Below, one piece after another: positions 24,094 through 32,435 of a stretch of 38,440 nucleotides of DNA. The DNA is taken from NCBI GenBank assembly GCA_022484565.1, contig JAKVKZ010000030.1:1-38440 (forward strand). The letters are read 5' to 3'. The position numbers and the translations under genes are program-made. The notes beneath the pieces were generated by a model, which worked only from the letters and a program-made list of their open reading frames with translations, made no database searches and was not told the origin of the DNA. This DNA is from Muribaculaceae bacterium. GTDB taxonomy: Bacteria > Bacteroidota > Bacteroidia > Bacteroidales > Muribaculaceae. Position 1 is the stretch's first letter. Each line of letters begins with the position of its first letter.

Positions 24094-25407
<1,314 letters not shown>

Positions 25408-25426
25408 AACCGATATAACTGAAATT

Positions 25427-25466
25427 AGCGGCATGACTGGAGAGGATTCAGGCGTGCCGCTTTTTT
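25427..25466 (+). terminator. Hairpin terminator after enolase
   Basis: AGCGGCA (25427-25433) pairs with TGCCGCT (25455-25461), forming a 7-bp GC-rich stem across a 21-nt loop, followed by a run of six T. The same hairpin recurs three more times in the window. Confidence 0.8.
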
Positions 25467-25539
25467 CGTCGTCTTTGGATTGAGGGGATATTTGTGAGGG
25501 CTTAATTTCGGCTTTTTGGGCATTTTAGTGGGTGAAAAT

Positions 25540-25570
25540 TTTGATTTAGAATTGGAATGTGATAAATTTG
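25540..25570 (+). promoter_or_regulatory. Promoter of the first Sel1 gene
   Basis: TTTG (25540-25543), 19 nt, then TAAATTTG (25563-25570): an exact Bacteroidetes -33/-7 promoter. The leader is about 33 nt. Confidence 0.75.
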
Positions 25571-25609
25571 CGGTAGGAAAAAACAAACAAATTAAAATTT
25601 TATATGATT

Positions 25610-26995
25610 ATGGAACAAATCTTTAATGCTGAAAAAGCCAATGCAGGAGATGCGGAAGCGCAATGTAAACTTGGTTTGTGCTATGCAAAAGGCGAAGGCG
25701 TGGAGAAAGATTACGGAAAGGCTGTGGAATGGTATCAGAAAGCAGCGGAGCAGGGTCATGCAGAGGCACAAACAAATCTTGGGTTGTGCTATGAGCGAGG
25801 CGAAGGCGTGGAGAAGGATTACAGAAAGGCTGTGGAATGGTATCAGAAAGCAGCGGAGCAGGGTTACGCAGAAGCGCAATTTGGTCTTTGTGCATACTAT
25901 TTAAGCGGCGAATGCGTACCAATAGATTTAGCTAAGGCAGTAGAATGGTTGCAAAAAGCTGCGGAGCAAGGACTATCGGATGCACAATTTTTTCTTGGCA
26001 TATTCTACGAAAAAGGCGAAGGCGTGGCGAAGGATAACGGAAAGGCTGTAGAATGGTATCAAAAATCAGCGGAGCAGGGTTTTGCAGATGCACAGTATAA
26101 TCTTGGTGTATGTTATGCAAATGGTCATGGAGTTAAAAAGGATAACGGAAAGTCTGTAGAATGGTATCAGAAAGCAGCCGAGCAGGGTCACGCAGAGGCA
26201 CAATGCGAGCTTGGCGCATGTTACTATATAGGCAATGGCGTTCCCCAATGTTATGAGAAGGCCATGGAATGGTATCAGAAAGCAGCCGAGCAAGGTTATG
26301 CGCAGGCACAACACAATCTTGGCGTGAGCTATGAATATGGCATTGGCAAGGCGAAAGATAACGGGAAGGCTGTGGAATGGTATCAGAGAGCAGCTGAGCA
26401 AGGTTATGCAGAGTCACAGTTCAATCTTGGCATATGTTATGCAAATGGTAAAGGCGTGGCTCAAGATTACGAAAATGCTGTGGAATGGCTTTATAAAGCA
26501 GCAGAGCAGGATCATGCAATGGCGCAATACAACCTTGGCATTTGTTATGAAAATGGCAATGGCGTGGCGATGGATTATGAGAAGGCTGTGGAATGGTATC
26601 AGAAAGCAGCAGAGCAGGACGTGGCGAAGGCGCAATTTAATCTTGGTGGATGTTACTATAGAGGCAAAGGTGTGGATCAGGATTACGAAAATGCTGTGGA
26701 ATGGTATCAAAAAGCAGCGGAGCAGGGTTTTGTAGAGGCACAATGCGCTCTTGGAACATGCTATGTAAACGGTTATGGTGTGGCAAAGGATTGCGGAAAG
26801 GCAGTGGAATGGTATCAAAAGGCAGCAGAGCTTGGTAATTCATTAGCACAATACAATCTTGGCTTGTGCTATGGTAATGGCGATGGAGTGGCTAAAGACT
26901 ACAGTAAGGCAACTGAATGGTTTAAAAAGGCAGCCGCACAAGGATATGAAAATGCAGAAGAAGCACTCAAACAAATAACACAGAATAAAAGATAA
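25610..26995 (+). CDS. Sel1-repeat protein 1, cytoplasmic (no signal peptide)
   Basis: This protein of about 461 residues is made of 12 tandem 36-residue Sel1-like repeats of the pattern AEAQ.xLGxCYxxGxGVxKDYxKAVEWYQKAAEQG. Sel1 repeats form alpha-solenoids that bind other proteins. Unlike the four other Sel1 genes here it lacks a signal peptide: MEQIFN runs directly into AEKANAGDAEAQ, where the relatives have a hydrophobic leader between the two. The ATG at 25610 is preferred over 25604 because it aligns with the MKRIFM start of the relatives. The repeats are very similar at the DNA level (108-bp period), so unit number may vary between strains. It is flanked on both sides by copies of the same terminator/promoter cassette. 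Confidence 0.85.
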   Translation: MEQIFNAEKANAGDAEAQCKLGLCYAKGEGVEKDYGKAVEWYQKAAEQGHAEAQTNLGLCYERGEGVEKDYRKAVEWYQKAAEQGYAEAQFGLCAYYLSGECVPIDLAKAVEWLQKAAEQGLSDAQFFLGIFYEKGEGVAKDNGKAVEWYQKSAEQGFADAQYNLGVCYANGHGVKKDNGKSVEWYQKAAEQGHAEAQCELGACYYIGNGVPQCYEKAMEWYQKAAEQGYAQAQHNLGVSYEYGIGKAKDNGKAVEWYQRAAEQGYAESQFNLGICYANGKGVAQDYENAVEWLYKAAEQDHAMAQYNLGICYENGNGVAMDYEKAVEWYQKAAEQDVAKAQFNLGGCYYRGKGVDQDYENAVEWYQKAAEQGFVEAQCALGTCYVNGYGVAKDCGKAVEWYQKAAELGNSLAQYNLGLCYGNGDGVAKDYSKATEWFKKAAAQGYENAEEALKQITQNKR

Positions 26996-27048
26996 TTCAG
27001 GCTTATGGAAGAGTTAATTATAAGATAAAACCGATATAACTGAAATTA

Positions 27049-27087
27049 AGCGGCATGACTGGAGAGGATTCAGCGTGCCGCTTTTTT
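27049..27087 (+). terminator. Hairpin terminator after Sel1 gene 1
   Basis: AGCGGCA (27049-27055) pairs with TGCCGCT (27076-27082), followed by a T run. It is a copy of the enolase terminator with one base missing from the loop. Confidence 0.75.
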
Positions 27088-27159
27088 CGTTGACTTTGGA
27101 TTGAGGGATATTTGTGAGGGCTTAATTTCGGCTTTTTGGGCATTTTAGTGGGTGAAAAT

Positions 27160-27190
27160 TTTGATTTAGAATTGGAATGTCATAAATTTG
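27160..27190 (+). promoter_or_regulatory. Promoter of the second Sel1 gene
   Basis: TTTG (27160-27163), 19 nt, TAAATTTG (27183-27190): the same promoter as for Sel1 gene 1, about 23-25 nt of leader before the ATG at 27221. Confidence 0.75.
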
Positions 27191-27220
27191 CGACAAGATA
27201 ACCATTAAAAAAATATTATT

Positions 27221-27802
27221 ATGAAACGAATCTTTATGTTGTTATTAGCTGTGCAAGTGATGGCCGTATTTGCATTTGGCGCGGAAAATATAGCGCAATT
27301 GACTAAAAAGGCCAATGCAGGAGATGCGGAAGCACAATGCAAACTAGGCGTGTGCTATGAATATGGCAACGGCGTGAAAAAGAATTACAAAAAGGCCGTG
27401 AAATGGTTGCAGAAAGCAGTAGATCAGGGTGACGCTAACGCACAGTGCAGTCTTGCCGGATTCTACTATTTCGGCGGAAGTGTTGCAAAAAATTACAGAA
27501 AAGCAGCAGAATTGTATAAGAAAGCCGCAGAGCAGGGATTGGCAAAAGCACAATACAATCTTGGCGTGTGCTATGAACGAGGCTGTGGCGTGGTGAAGGA
27601 TTACGGAAAAGCTGTGGAATGGTATCAGAAGGCGGCAGAGCAAGGTTATGCCCATGCACAATATAATCTTGGCCTGTGCTATGAAAATGGCTATGGAGTG
27701 ACGAAGGACAACAATAAGGCAATTGAATTCTATAAAAAGGCAGCAGCGCAAGGAGATGAAAGTTCAAAAGAGGCACTCAAAAAATTGAATGTTCAGGAAT
27801 GA
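27221..27802 (+). CDS. Sel1-repeat protein 2, exported
   Basis: This 193-residue protein has a signal peptide (FMLLLAVQVMAVFAFGAEN) followed by four complete Sel1 repeats and a partial fifth. It is the shortest member of the cluster. Repeat examples are AEAQCKLGVCYEYGNGVKKN and AKAQYNLGVCYERGCGV. The mature protein should be periplasmic or surface-located. The first repeat is nearly identical in DNA to the start of Sel1 gene 1 (KANAGDAEAQCKLG), showing recent common origin. Partner proteins are unknown. Confidence 0.85.
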   Translation: MKRIFMLLLAVQVMAVFAFGAENIAQLTKKANAGDAEAQCKLGVCYEYGNGVKKNYKKAVKWLQKAVDQGDANAQCSLAGFYYFGGSVAKNYRKAAELYKKAAEQGLAKAQYNLGVCYERGCGVVKDYGKAVEWYQKAAEQGYAHAQYNLGLCYENGYGVTKDNNKAIEFYKKAAAQGDESSKEALKKLNVQE

Positions 27803-27833
27803 GGATTTTGGGCTGAAAAGAAAAGATAAAAAT

Positions 27834-27872
27834 AGCGGCATGACTGGAAAGATTCAGGCGTGCCGCATTTTT
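27834..27872 (+). terminator. Hairpin terminator after Sel1 gene 2
   Basis: GCGGCA (27835-27840) pairs with TGCCGC (27861-27866), followed by ATTTTT. Together with about 25 nt downstream it is a copy of 29369-29433, including the sequence that forms the end of the cupin gene there. Confidence 0.65.
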
Positions 27873-27953
27873 ATGGCGATGGATTGGGATGAACTATTTA
27901 TTGGGCATTATGGCTTAGTATTTTCTGCTTTTGGAGTTTTTCGGGGGAAATAT

Positions 27954-27985
27954 TTTGATTTGAGATATTAAATGCTGTATATTTG
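27954..27985 (+). promoter_or_regulatory. Promoter of the third Sel1 gene
   Basis: TTTG (27954-27957), 20 nt, TATATTTG (27978-27985). The start at 28018 lies about 25 nt after the expected transcription start. Confidence 0.7.
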
Positions 27986-28017
27986 TGAACTTAATCACTT
28001 CTAAATTTAATGTCATT

Positions 28018-29328
28018 ATGAAACGAATCTTCATGCTGTTATTACTACTGCAAACATTTAGTGCAATTGTGTTTGGAATGAATAATATAGAGCAATTGAC
28101 GGAAAAAGCCAATGCAGGAGATGCTGAATCACAGTCTATGCTTGGGTTGTTTTATTTTACTGGTCAAGATGTGCCCAAGAGTTATGAGAAAGCAGTGGAA
28201 TGGTATCGCAAAGCAGCTGAGCAGGGAAATGCAGACGCTGAATTTTATCTTGGCCTTTGCTATTCTTTCAGTTATGGCGTGCCTCAGGATATAGCTAAGG
28301 CAATAGAATGGTATCAGAAGGCTTCAGAGCAGGGTCAATCATCCGCACAATTCATGCTTGGATGGTACTATGAAAATGGTGAAGGTGTATCAAAGGATAT
28401 GACCAAGGCTGTGGATTTATACAGGAAAGCAGCAACACAAGGCAATGCTTCAGCCCAATTTAGTCTCGGTAGATGTTATTTATTTGGCGATGGCGTGCCA
28501 AAAGATGAAGCTAAGGGGATGGAATTATATCAAAAATCAGCTGAACAAGGATTTGCAAAAGCACAGAACAATATTGGATTGTGTTATGAATATGGAACTG
28601 GTGTGACAAAGGATATTCTCAAGGCCGTGGAATGGTACAAGAAAGCGGCAGAGCAAGGAGATGCAGAAGCACAGCATAATCTTGGAAGGTGTTACTCACA
28701 GTTCAATGACAATGTTAAGGCTGTAGAATGGTATCAGAAGGCAGTGGAACAAGATTATGCAGCTGCACAAATCGATCTTGCTATTTGCTACTATAAATGC
28801 ACAGGTGTAGAACAGAATTATGCTAAAGCGGTGGATTTGTTCCGGAAGGCTGCAAATCAAGGCAATGCAGGAGCACAATACATGCTTGGTTCAAGCTACT
28901 TACATGGCACAGGCGTGGAAAAGGATATGGTTATTGCGATTGAATGGTATAGAAAAGCAGCAGAACAAGGTTTTGCATTGGCACAATATGACCTTGCTGT
29001 GTGTTATTCAAAGCTTGAAGATAATGTGAAGGCAGTGGAATGGTATAGGAAAGCTGCTGAGCAAGGTATAGCAGAAGCACAATGCAATCTTGGAGTTTTC
29101 TATTCACTTGGCAATGGGGTAGAAAGAGATTATGAGAAAGCTGCGAAATGGTATCTTAAAGCTGCAGAACAAGGTATGCCAGGAGCACAATATATGCTTG
29201 GATTGTATTACGAGACTGGCGTAGGTGTGGCATTGGACACGACTAAGGCAGTGGAATGGTATAGGAAAGCTGCTGAGCAAAATTATGATAAAGCAAAAGA
29301 TGCACTTATTAGATTGGGTGAGCGTTAA
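28018..29328 (+). CDS. Sel1-repeat protein 3, exported
   Basis: This protein of about 436 residues has a signal peptide (RIFMLLLLLQTFSAIVFGM) and about 11 Sel1 repeats plus a partial one. Two units (CYSQFNDNVKAVEWYQKAVE and CYSKLEDNVKAVEWYRKAAE) are shortened by about four residues in the loop between the two helices, a variation not seen in the other copies. The open frame extends to a GTG at 27985, but that codon lies within the promoter; the ATG at 28018 gives the same MKRIFML start as its relatives. Likely an exported protein-binding solenoid. Confidence 0.85.
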   Translation: MKRIFMLLLLLQTFSAIVFGMNNIEQLTEKANAGDAESQSMLGLFYFTGQDVPKSYEKAVEWYRKAAEQGNADAEFYLGLCYSFSYGVPQDIAKAIEWYQKASEQGQSSAQFMLGWYYENGEGVSKDMTKAVDLYRKAATQGNASAQFSLGRCYLFGDGVPKDEAKGMELYQKSAEQGFAKAQNNIGLCYEYGTGVTKDILKAVEWYKKAAEQGDAEAQHNLGRCYSQFNDNVKAVEWYQKAVEQDYAAAQIDLAICYYKCTGVEQNYAKAVDLFRKAANQGNAGAQYMLGSSYLHGTGVEKDMVIAIEWYRKAAEQGFALAQYDLAVCYSKLEDNVKAVEWYRKAAEQGIAEAQCNLGVFYSLGNGVERDYEKAAKWYLKAAEQGMPGAQYMLGLYYETGVGVALDTTKAVEWYRKAAEQNYDKAKDALIRLGER

Positions 29329-29368
29329 GAGAAACGTGGAAACTATCTATTCTATAATTTAAAAAAAT

Positions 29369-29408
29369 AGCGGCATGACTGGAAAGATTCAGGCGTGCCG
29401 CTTTTTTT
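29369..29408. terminator. Shared hairpin terminator between Sel1 gene 3 and the cupin gene
   Basis: AGCGGCA (29369-29375) pairs with TGCCGCT (29396-29402), followed by seven T. An A-run lies on the other side, so it could end transcription from both converging genes. Confidence 0.75.
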
Positions 29409-29429
29409 ATGGCGATGGATTGGGATGAA

Positions 29430-29756
29430 CTATCCACGAATCATGGTCAACATCATCTTGAAACGGTGAACAGCATTGACGGAATGGCGGGCATTGGCTG
29501 GGATGATAAGCATCTGACCAGCTTTGGGGTGAAATAATTCACCATCAATCATGATTTCAGCCTCGCCATCAAGGATTTGAAGGGTGGCATCGAACGGGGC
29601 GGAATGCTCGCTGAGACGCTGACCGGCATCGAAGGAAAACAACGTGATGCTGCCTGCCTTACTGTGCACAAATTCCTTACTTACTATTCCACCATCGGAA
29701 TAAGCAACTGCATCGCCCGGAACGAAGACCTTTTTCTTTTCGATTTTGCTATCCAT
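29430..29756 (-). CDS. Small cupin-domain protein
   Basis: This protein of about 108 residues is a single cupin beta-barrel. Visible features are the metal-site region FDAGQRLSEHSAPFDATLQI with one His and a Glu, then LDGEAEIMIDGELFHPKAGQ and MLIIPANARHSVNAV with a further His. Such proteins are often described as cupins that bind a metal or small ligand; the reaction is unknown. It lies on the opposite strand between Sel1 genes 3 and 4. A sequence close to the sigma-54 consensus lies about 45 nt upstream. The ATG at 29762 is an alternative start. Fragments of its 3' flank are copied at 27872-27898. Confidence 0.8.
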   Translation of the reverse strand: MDSKIEKKKVFVPGDAVAYSDGGIVSKEFVHSKAGSITLFSFDAGQRLSEHSAPFDATLQILDGEAEIMIDGELFHPKAGQMLIIPANARHSVNAVHRFKMMLTMIRG

Positions 29757-29797
29757 AATCATTAATTTAAAAGTTAGATTAACATTACTTGAAAATG

Positions 29798-29813
29798 GAC
29801 AAAATGCATGCCA
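29798..29813 (-). promoter_or_regulatory. Possible sigma-54-like promoter of the cupin gene
   Basis: The minus strand reads TGGCATGCATTTTGTC, with GG and GT separated by 10 nt. It matches the consensus except at two positions, one of them the C of the -12 GC, so it may be weak or non-functional. Spacing to the ATG is appropriate. Confidence 0.3.
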
Positions 29814-29887
29814 GAAAGGGCGAAACGACGGAATAAATCGGAAAAATGCGGAAGAAAGATGATTTTAGGGGATTTTGCTGATAATAT

Positions 29888-29918
29888 TTTGATTTGGGGC
29901 GGAAATGTGATATATTTG
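29888..29918 (+). promoter_or_regulatory. Promoter of the fourth Sel1 gene
   Basis: TTTG (29888-29891), 19 nt, TATATTTG (29911-29918). The ATG at 29951 follows after a leader of about 25 nt. Confidence 0.75.
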
Positions 29919-29950
29919 TAGCAAAGAAAACCAATTATAATTTAATGATT

Positions 29951-30730
29951 ATGAAGAGAATTTACATGCTGGCACTGTTTCTGCAAATGTGCTGTGTGAT
30001 GGCATATTGCGTGGATTTCGAGGAATTGACCAAAGAAGCCACGAAAGGTGACGTGGCAGCCCAATACAGCCTCGCCAACCATTACGCATACGGCAACGGA
30101 CTGCCGCAGGACTACGCAAAAGCGGCGGAATGGTACGGGAAAGCTGCTGAGCAGGGCGACCCGGAAGCACAATACTGCCTTGGAGCATTATATCATAACG
30201 GCTATGGAGTGCCGAAAGACTTGGAAAAAGCCGTGGAACTATATAAGAAATCAGCCGCACAAGGCGATATGGACGCTCAATACAATCTTGGACTTTGCCA
30301 CGAAAGAGGCGAGGGAGTGAGCCAAGATTACGGAAAGGCAGCGGAATGGTACAATGAAGCAGCGACACAAGGATTTGCCGAGGCACAATATAAACTTGGC
30401 CAATGCTATTACAACGGAAATGGAGTGCAACAGAACTACAAAACGGCGGCAGAATGGATTAAGAAGTCGGCTGCACAAGGCGTGGCAAGGGCACAATACA
30501 GCCTTGGACTGTGCTACTATAACGGCAACGGCGTGCAAAAGGATTACGGAAAGGCGGCGAAATGGATTAAGAAGGCTGCTGAACAGGATTACGCATGGGC
30601 ACAATACAGCCTCGGAATGTGCTATAAAACCGGCAAGGGAGTGAAACGCGACAAAAGCAAAGGGCTGAAATGGATTAAAAAGGCAGCTGAACAAGGTTAT
30701 GAAAGGGCCGAGGCCGCGCTTGAAAAATAA
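29951..30730 (+). CDS. Sel1-repeat protein 4, exported
   Basis: This protein of about 259 residues has a signal peptide (KRIYMLALFLQMCCVMAYC) and about six Sel1 repeats, such as PEAQYCLGALYHNGYGVPKD and ARAQYSLGLCYYNGNGVQKD. Starting at 29951 rather than at the upstream in-frame ATG (29894, inside the promoter) gives the conserved leader. It is followed 95 nt later by Sel1 gene 5 with no hairpin terminator or clear promoter between, so the two are probably one transcript. Confidence 0.85.
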   Translation: MKRIYMLALFLQMCCVMAYCVDFEELTKEATKGDVAAQYSLANHYAYGNGLPQDYAKAAEWYGKAAEQGDPEAQYCLGALYHNGYGVPKDLEKAVELYKKSAAQGDMDAQYNLGLCHERGEGVSQDYGKAAEWYNEAATQGFAEAQYKLGQCYYNGNGVQQNYKTAAEWIKKSAAQGVARAQYSLGLCYYNGNGVQKDYGKAAKWIKKAAEQDYAWAQYSLGMCYKTGKGVKRDKSKGLKWIKKAAEQGYERAEAALEK

Positions 30731-30825
30731 ATAATGAATTGAGACAGGGGGTAAGGATACGCGTGAAAAAAACCGTCGGGCTATCTCTCTGAAGAAATTT
30801 TAAACGAAATCAAAAACAAAAGAAT

Positions 30826-32247
30826 ATGAAGAGAATCGGCACATTGATAGTAATCCTGCAAATGATAATTGCGGGCGCTTACGGAGTGAATAATATTACA
30901 GAGTTGACAAAAAAAGCGAATAAGGGCGACGCAGAAGCCGCATACAAAGTGGCGGAGGCATACTGCAACGGCACTGATGTGGCAAAAGACTACCAGAAAG
31001 CCATAGGATTCGCACAAAAAGCCGCGGACAAAGGAAATGTGAAAGCAATGAATCTGCTGGGCGACATATACAGAGAGGACTCAACAACAACAGCAAAAGC
31101 CGCGGAATGGTACACGAAAGCTGCAAATAAAGGCAATGCTGAGGCTCAGCGGAAAATAGGAATCTGCTATATAGGAGGCCACGGAGTGGCAAAAGACTAC
31201 GCAAAAGCCGCGGAATGGTTCGGAAAAGCGGCAGAACAAGGATATGCAAAGGCACAATACGACCTTGGACTGTGCTACATAATGGGCATGGGCGTGGCGA
31301 AAGACTACGGGAAAGCCGTGGAACTGTTCCAAAAGGCAGCCGACCAAGGCGACAGCGACGCACAACATAATATGGGAGTGTGCTACGAGAGCGGCAACGG
31401 CGTGCCGCAAGACTACGGAAAAGCATTTGAATGGTTCCAGAAAGCAGCCTTGCAAGGCAATGCAGACTCGCAAGTGAACATGGGAATGTGCTACGCAAAT
31501 GGAAAAGGCGTGGCAAAGGACGATGTGAAAGCATTGGAATGGTTCCAAAAAGCAGCCGACCAAGGTTATCCGAAAGGACAATATGACCTTGCAGTGTGCT
31601 ACGCCAACGGATACGGAGTGAAACAAGACTTGGCAAAAGCCGTGGAATGGTACGAGAAAGCCGCCAACCAAGGTTCAGCCGAAGCGCAATATATGCTGGG
31701 CCTGTGCTACCTGCACGGAGAAGGCGTGGCAAAGGACTACAACAAGGCTGCGGAACTGATTGGAAAAGCAGCGGAACAAGGCTTGGCAAGTGCAGAATAT
31801 GACCTTGCAATATGCTATGTAAACGGCGAGGGAGTGCCGAAAGACGAGGCAAAAGCAGTGGAATTGCTTCAGAAATCGGCAGACCAAGACTATACAGAAG
31901 CGCAATATGCACTTGGACAATACTACTTTAAAGGAGCGCAAGATTACGGAAAGGCAGTGAAACTATTTGAAAAAGTTGCCGAAAAAGGCTATTCCGCAGC
32001 GCAAAACAACCTTGGAGGATGCTATGCCAACGGCTATGGAGTGGCAAAAGACTACAGCAAAGCCGTGGAATGGTACAAGAAGGCCGCCGACCAAGGAAAT
32101 GCAATGGCACAATACAACCTCGGAAGGTGCTATTTTGACGGAACAGGAGTGGCGAAAGATTATGTGAAAGGAGTGGAACTGATAAAAAAGTCGGCTGACC
32201 AAGGTTACGAGAAAGCCAAAGCAGAAATGGCCAAGATAAAGAAATAG
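30826..32247 (+). CDS. Sel1-repeat protein 5, exported
   Basis: This 473-residue protein has a signal peptide (IGTLIVILQMIIAGAYGVNN) and about 12 Sel1 repeats. One unit near the N-terminus lacks the middle of the repeat (NLLGDIYREDSTTTAKAAEW) and one later unit is short (ALGQYYFKGAQDYGKAVKLF). Repeats are more diverged from each other than in Sel1 gene 1, suggesting an older array. It appears to be the second gene of a two-gene transcript. The role is probably protein-protein interaction in the envelope. Confidence 0.85.
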   Translation: MKRIGTLIVILQMIIAGAYGVNNITELTKKANKGDAEAAYKVAEAYCNGTDVAKDYQKAIGFAQKAADKGNVKAMNLLGDIYREDSTTTAKAAEWYTKAANKGNAEAQRKIGICYIGGHGVAKDYAKAAEWFGKAAEQGYAKAQYDLGLCYIMGMGVAKDYGKAVELFQKAADQGDSDAQHNMGVCYESGNGVPQDYGKAFEWFQKAALQGNADSQVNMGMCYANGKGVAKDDVKALEWFQKAADQGYPKGQYDLAVCYANGYGVKQDLAKAVEWYEKAANQGSAEAQYMLGLCYLHGEGVAKDYNKAAELIGKAAEQGLASAEYDLAICYVNGEGVPKDEAKAVELLQKSADQDYTEAQYALGQYYFKGAQDYGKAVKLFEKVAEKGYSAAQNNLGGCYANGYGVAKDYSKAVEWYKKAADQGNAMAQYNLGRCYFDGTGVAKDYVKGVELIKKSADQGYEKAKAEMAKIKK

Positions 32248-32364
32248 ACATTCAGGAAAATCGGGACAAGGCGAGGTGGAGACTTGGCAGCGATAACAGT
32301 GACGGAAACTTACTGAAAATAATTGCGACAAGTGGTGAAATTCAGACCAATATTTCCGATTTTC

Positions 32365-32396
32365 TTTGCTTTGGCGCAACAAAGATTGTAACTTTG
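32365..32396 (+). promoter_or_regulatory. Promoter of the rhamnosidase gene
   Basis: TTTG (32365-32368), 20 nt, TAACTTTG (32389-32396), followed by the ATG at 32436. An exact Bacteroidetes -33/-7 pair. Confidence 0.75.
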
Positions 32397-32435
32397 TGGG
32401 CACATAAAACGAACAACAACATAAACAACTATTTT

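Larger units (their letters stand above)
27020..27191 (+). repeat. Terminator/promoter cassette, copy B
   Basis: Near-identical to 25399-25571, including the final bases of the enolase gene (ATAAGATAA) although no enolase lies here. It supplies the terminator of Sel1 gene 1 and the promoter of Sel1 gene 2. Confidence 0.85.

Noticed and set aside
27985..28017. N-terminal extension of Sel1 gene 3 from a GTG
   Set aside because: The GTG lies at the end of the -7 promoter element, and the downstream ATG gives the conserved leader shared by its relatives.
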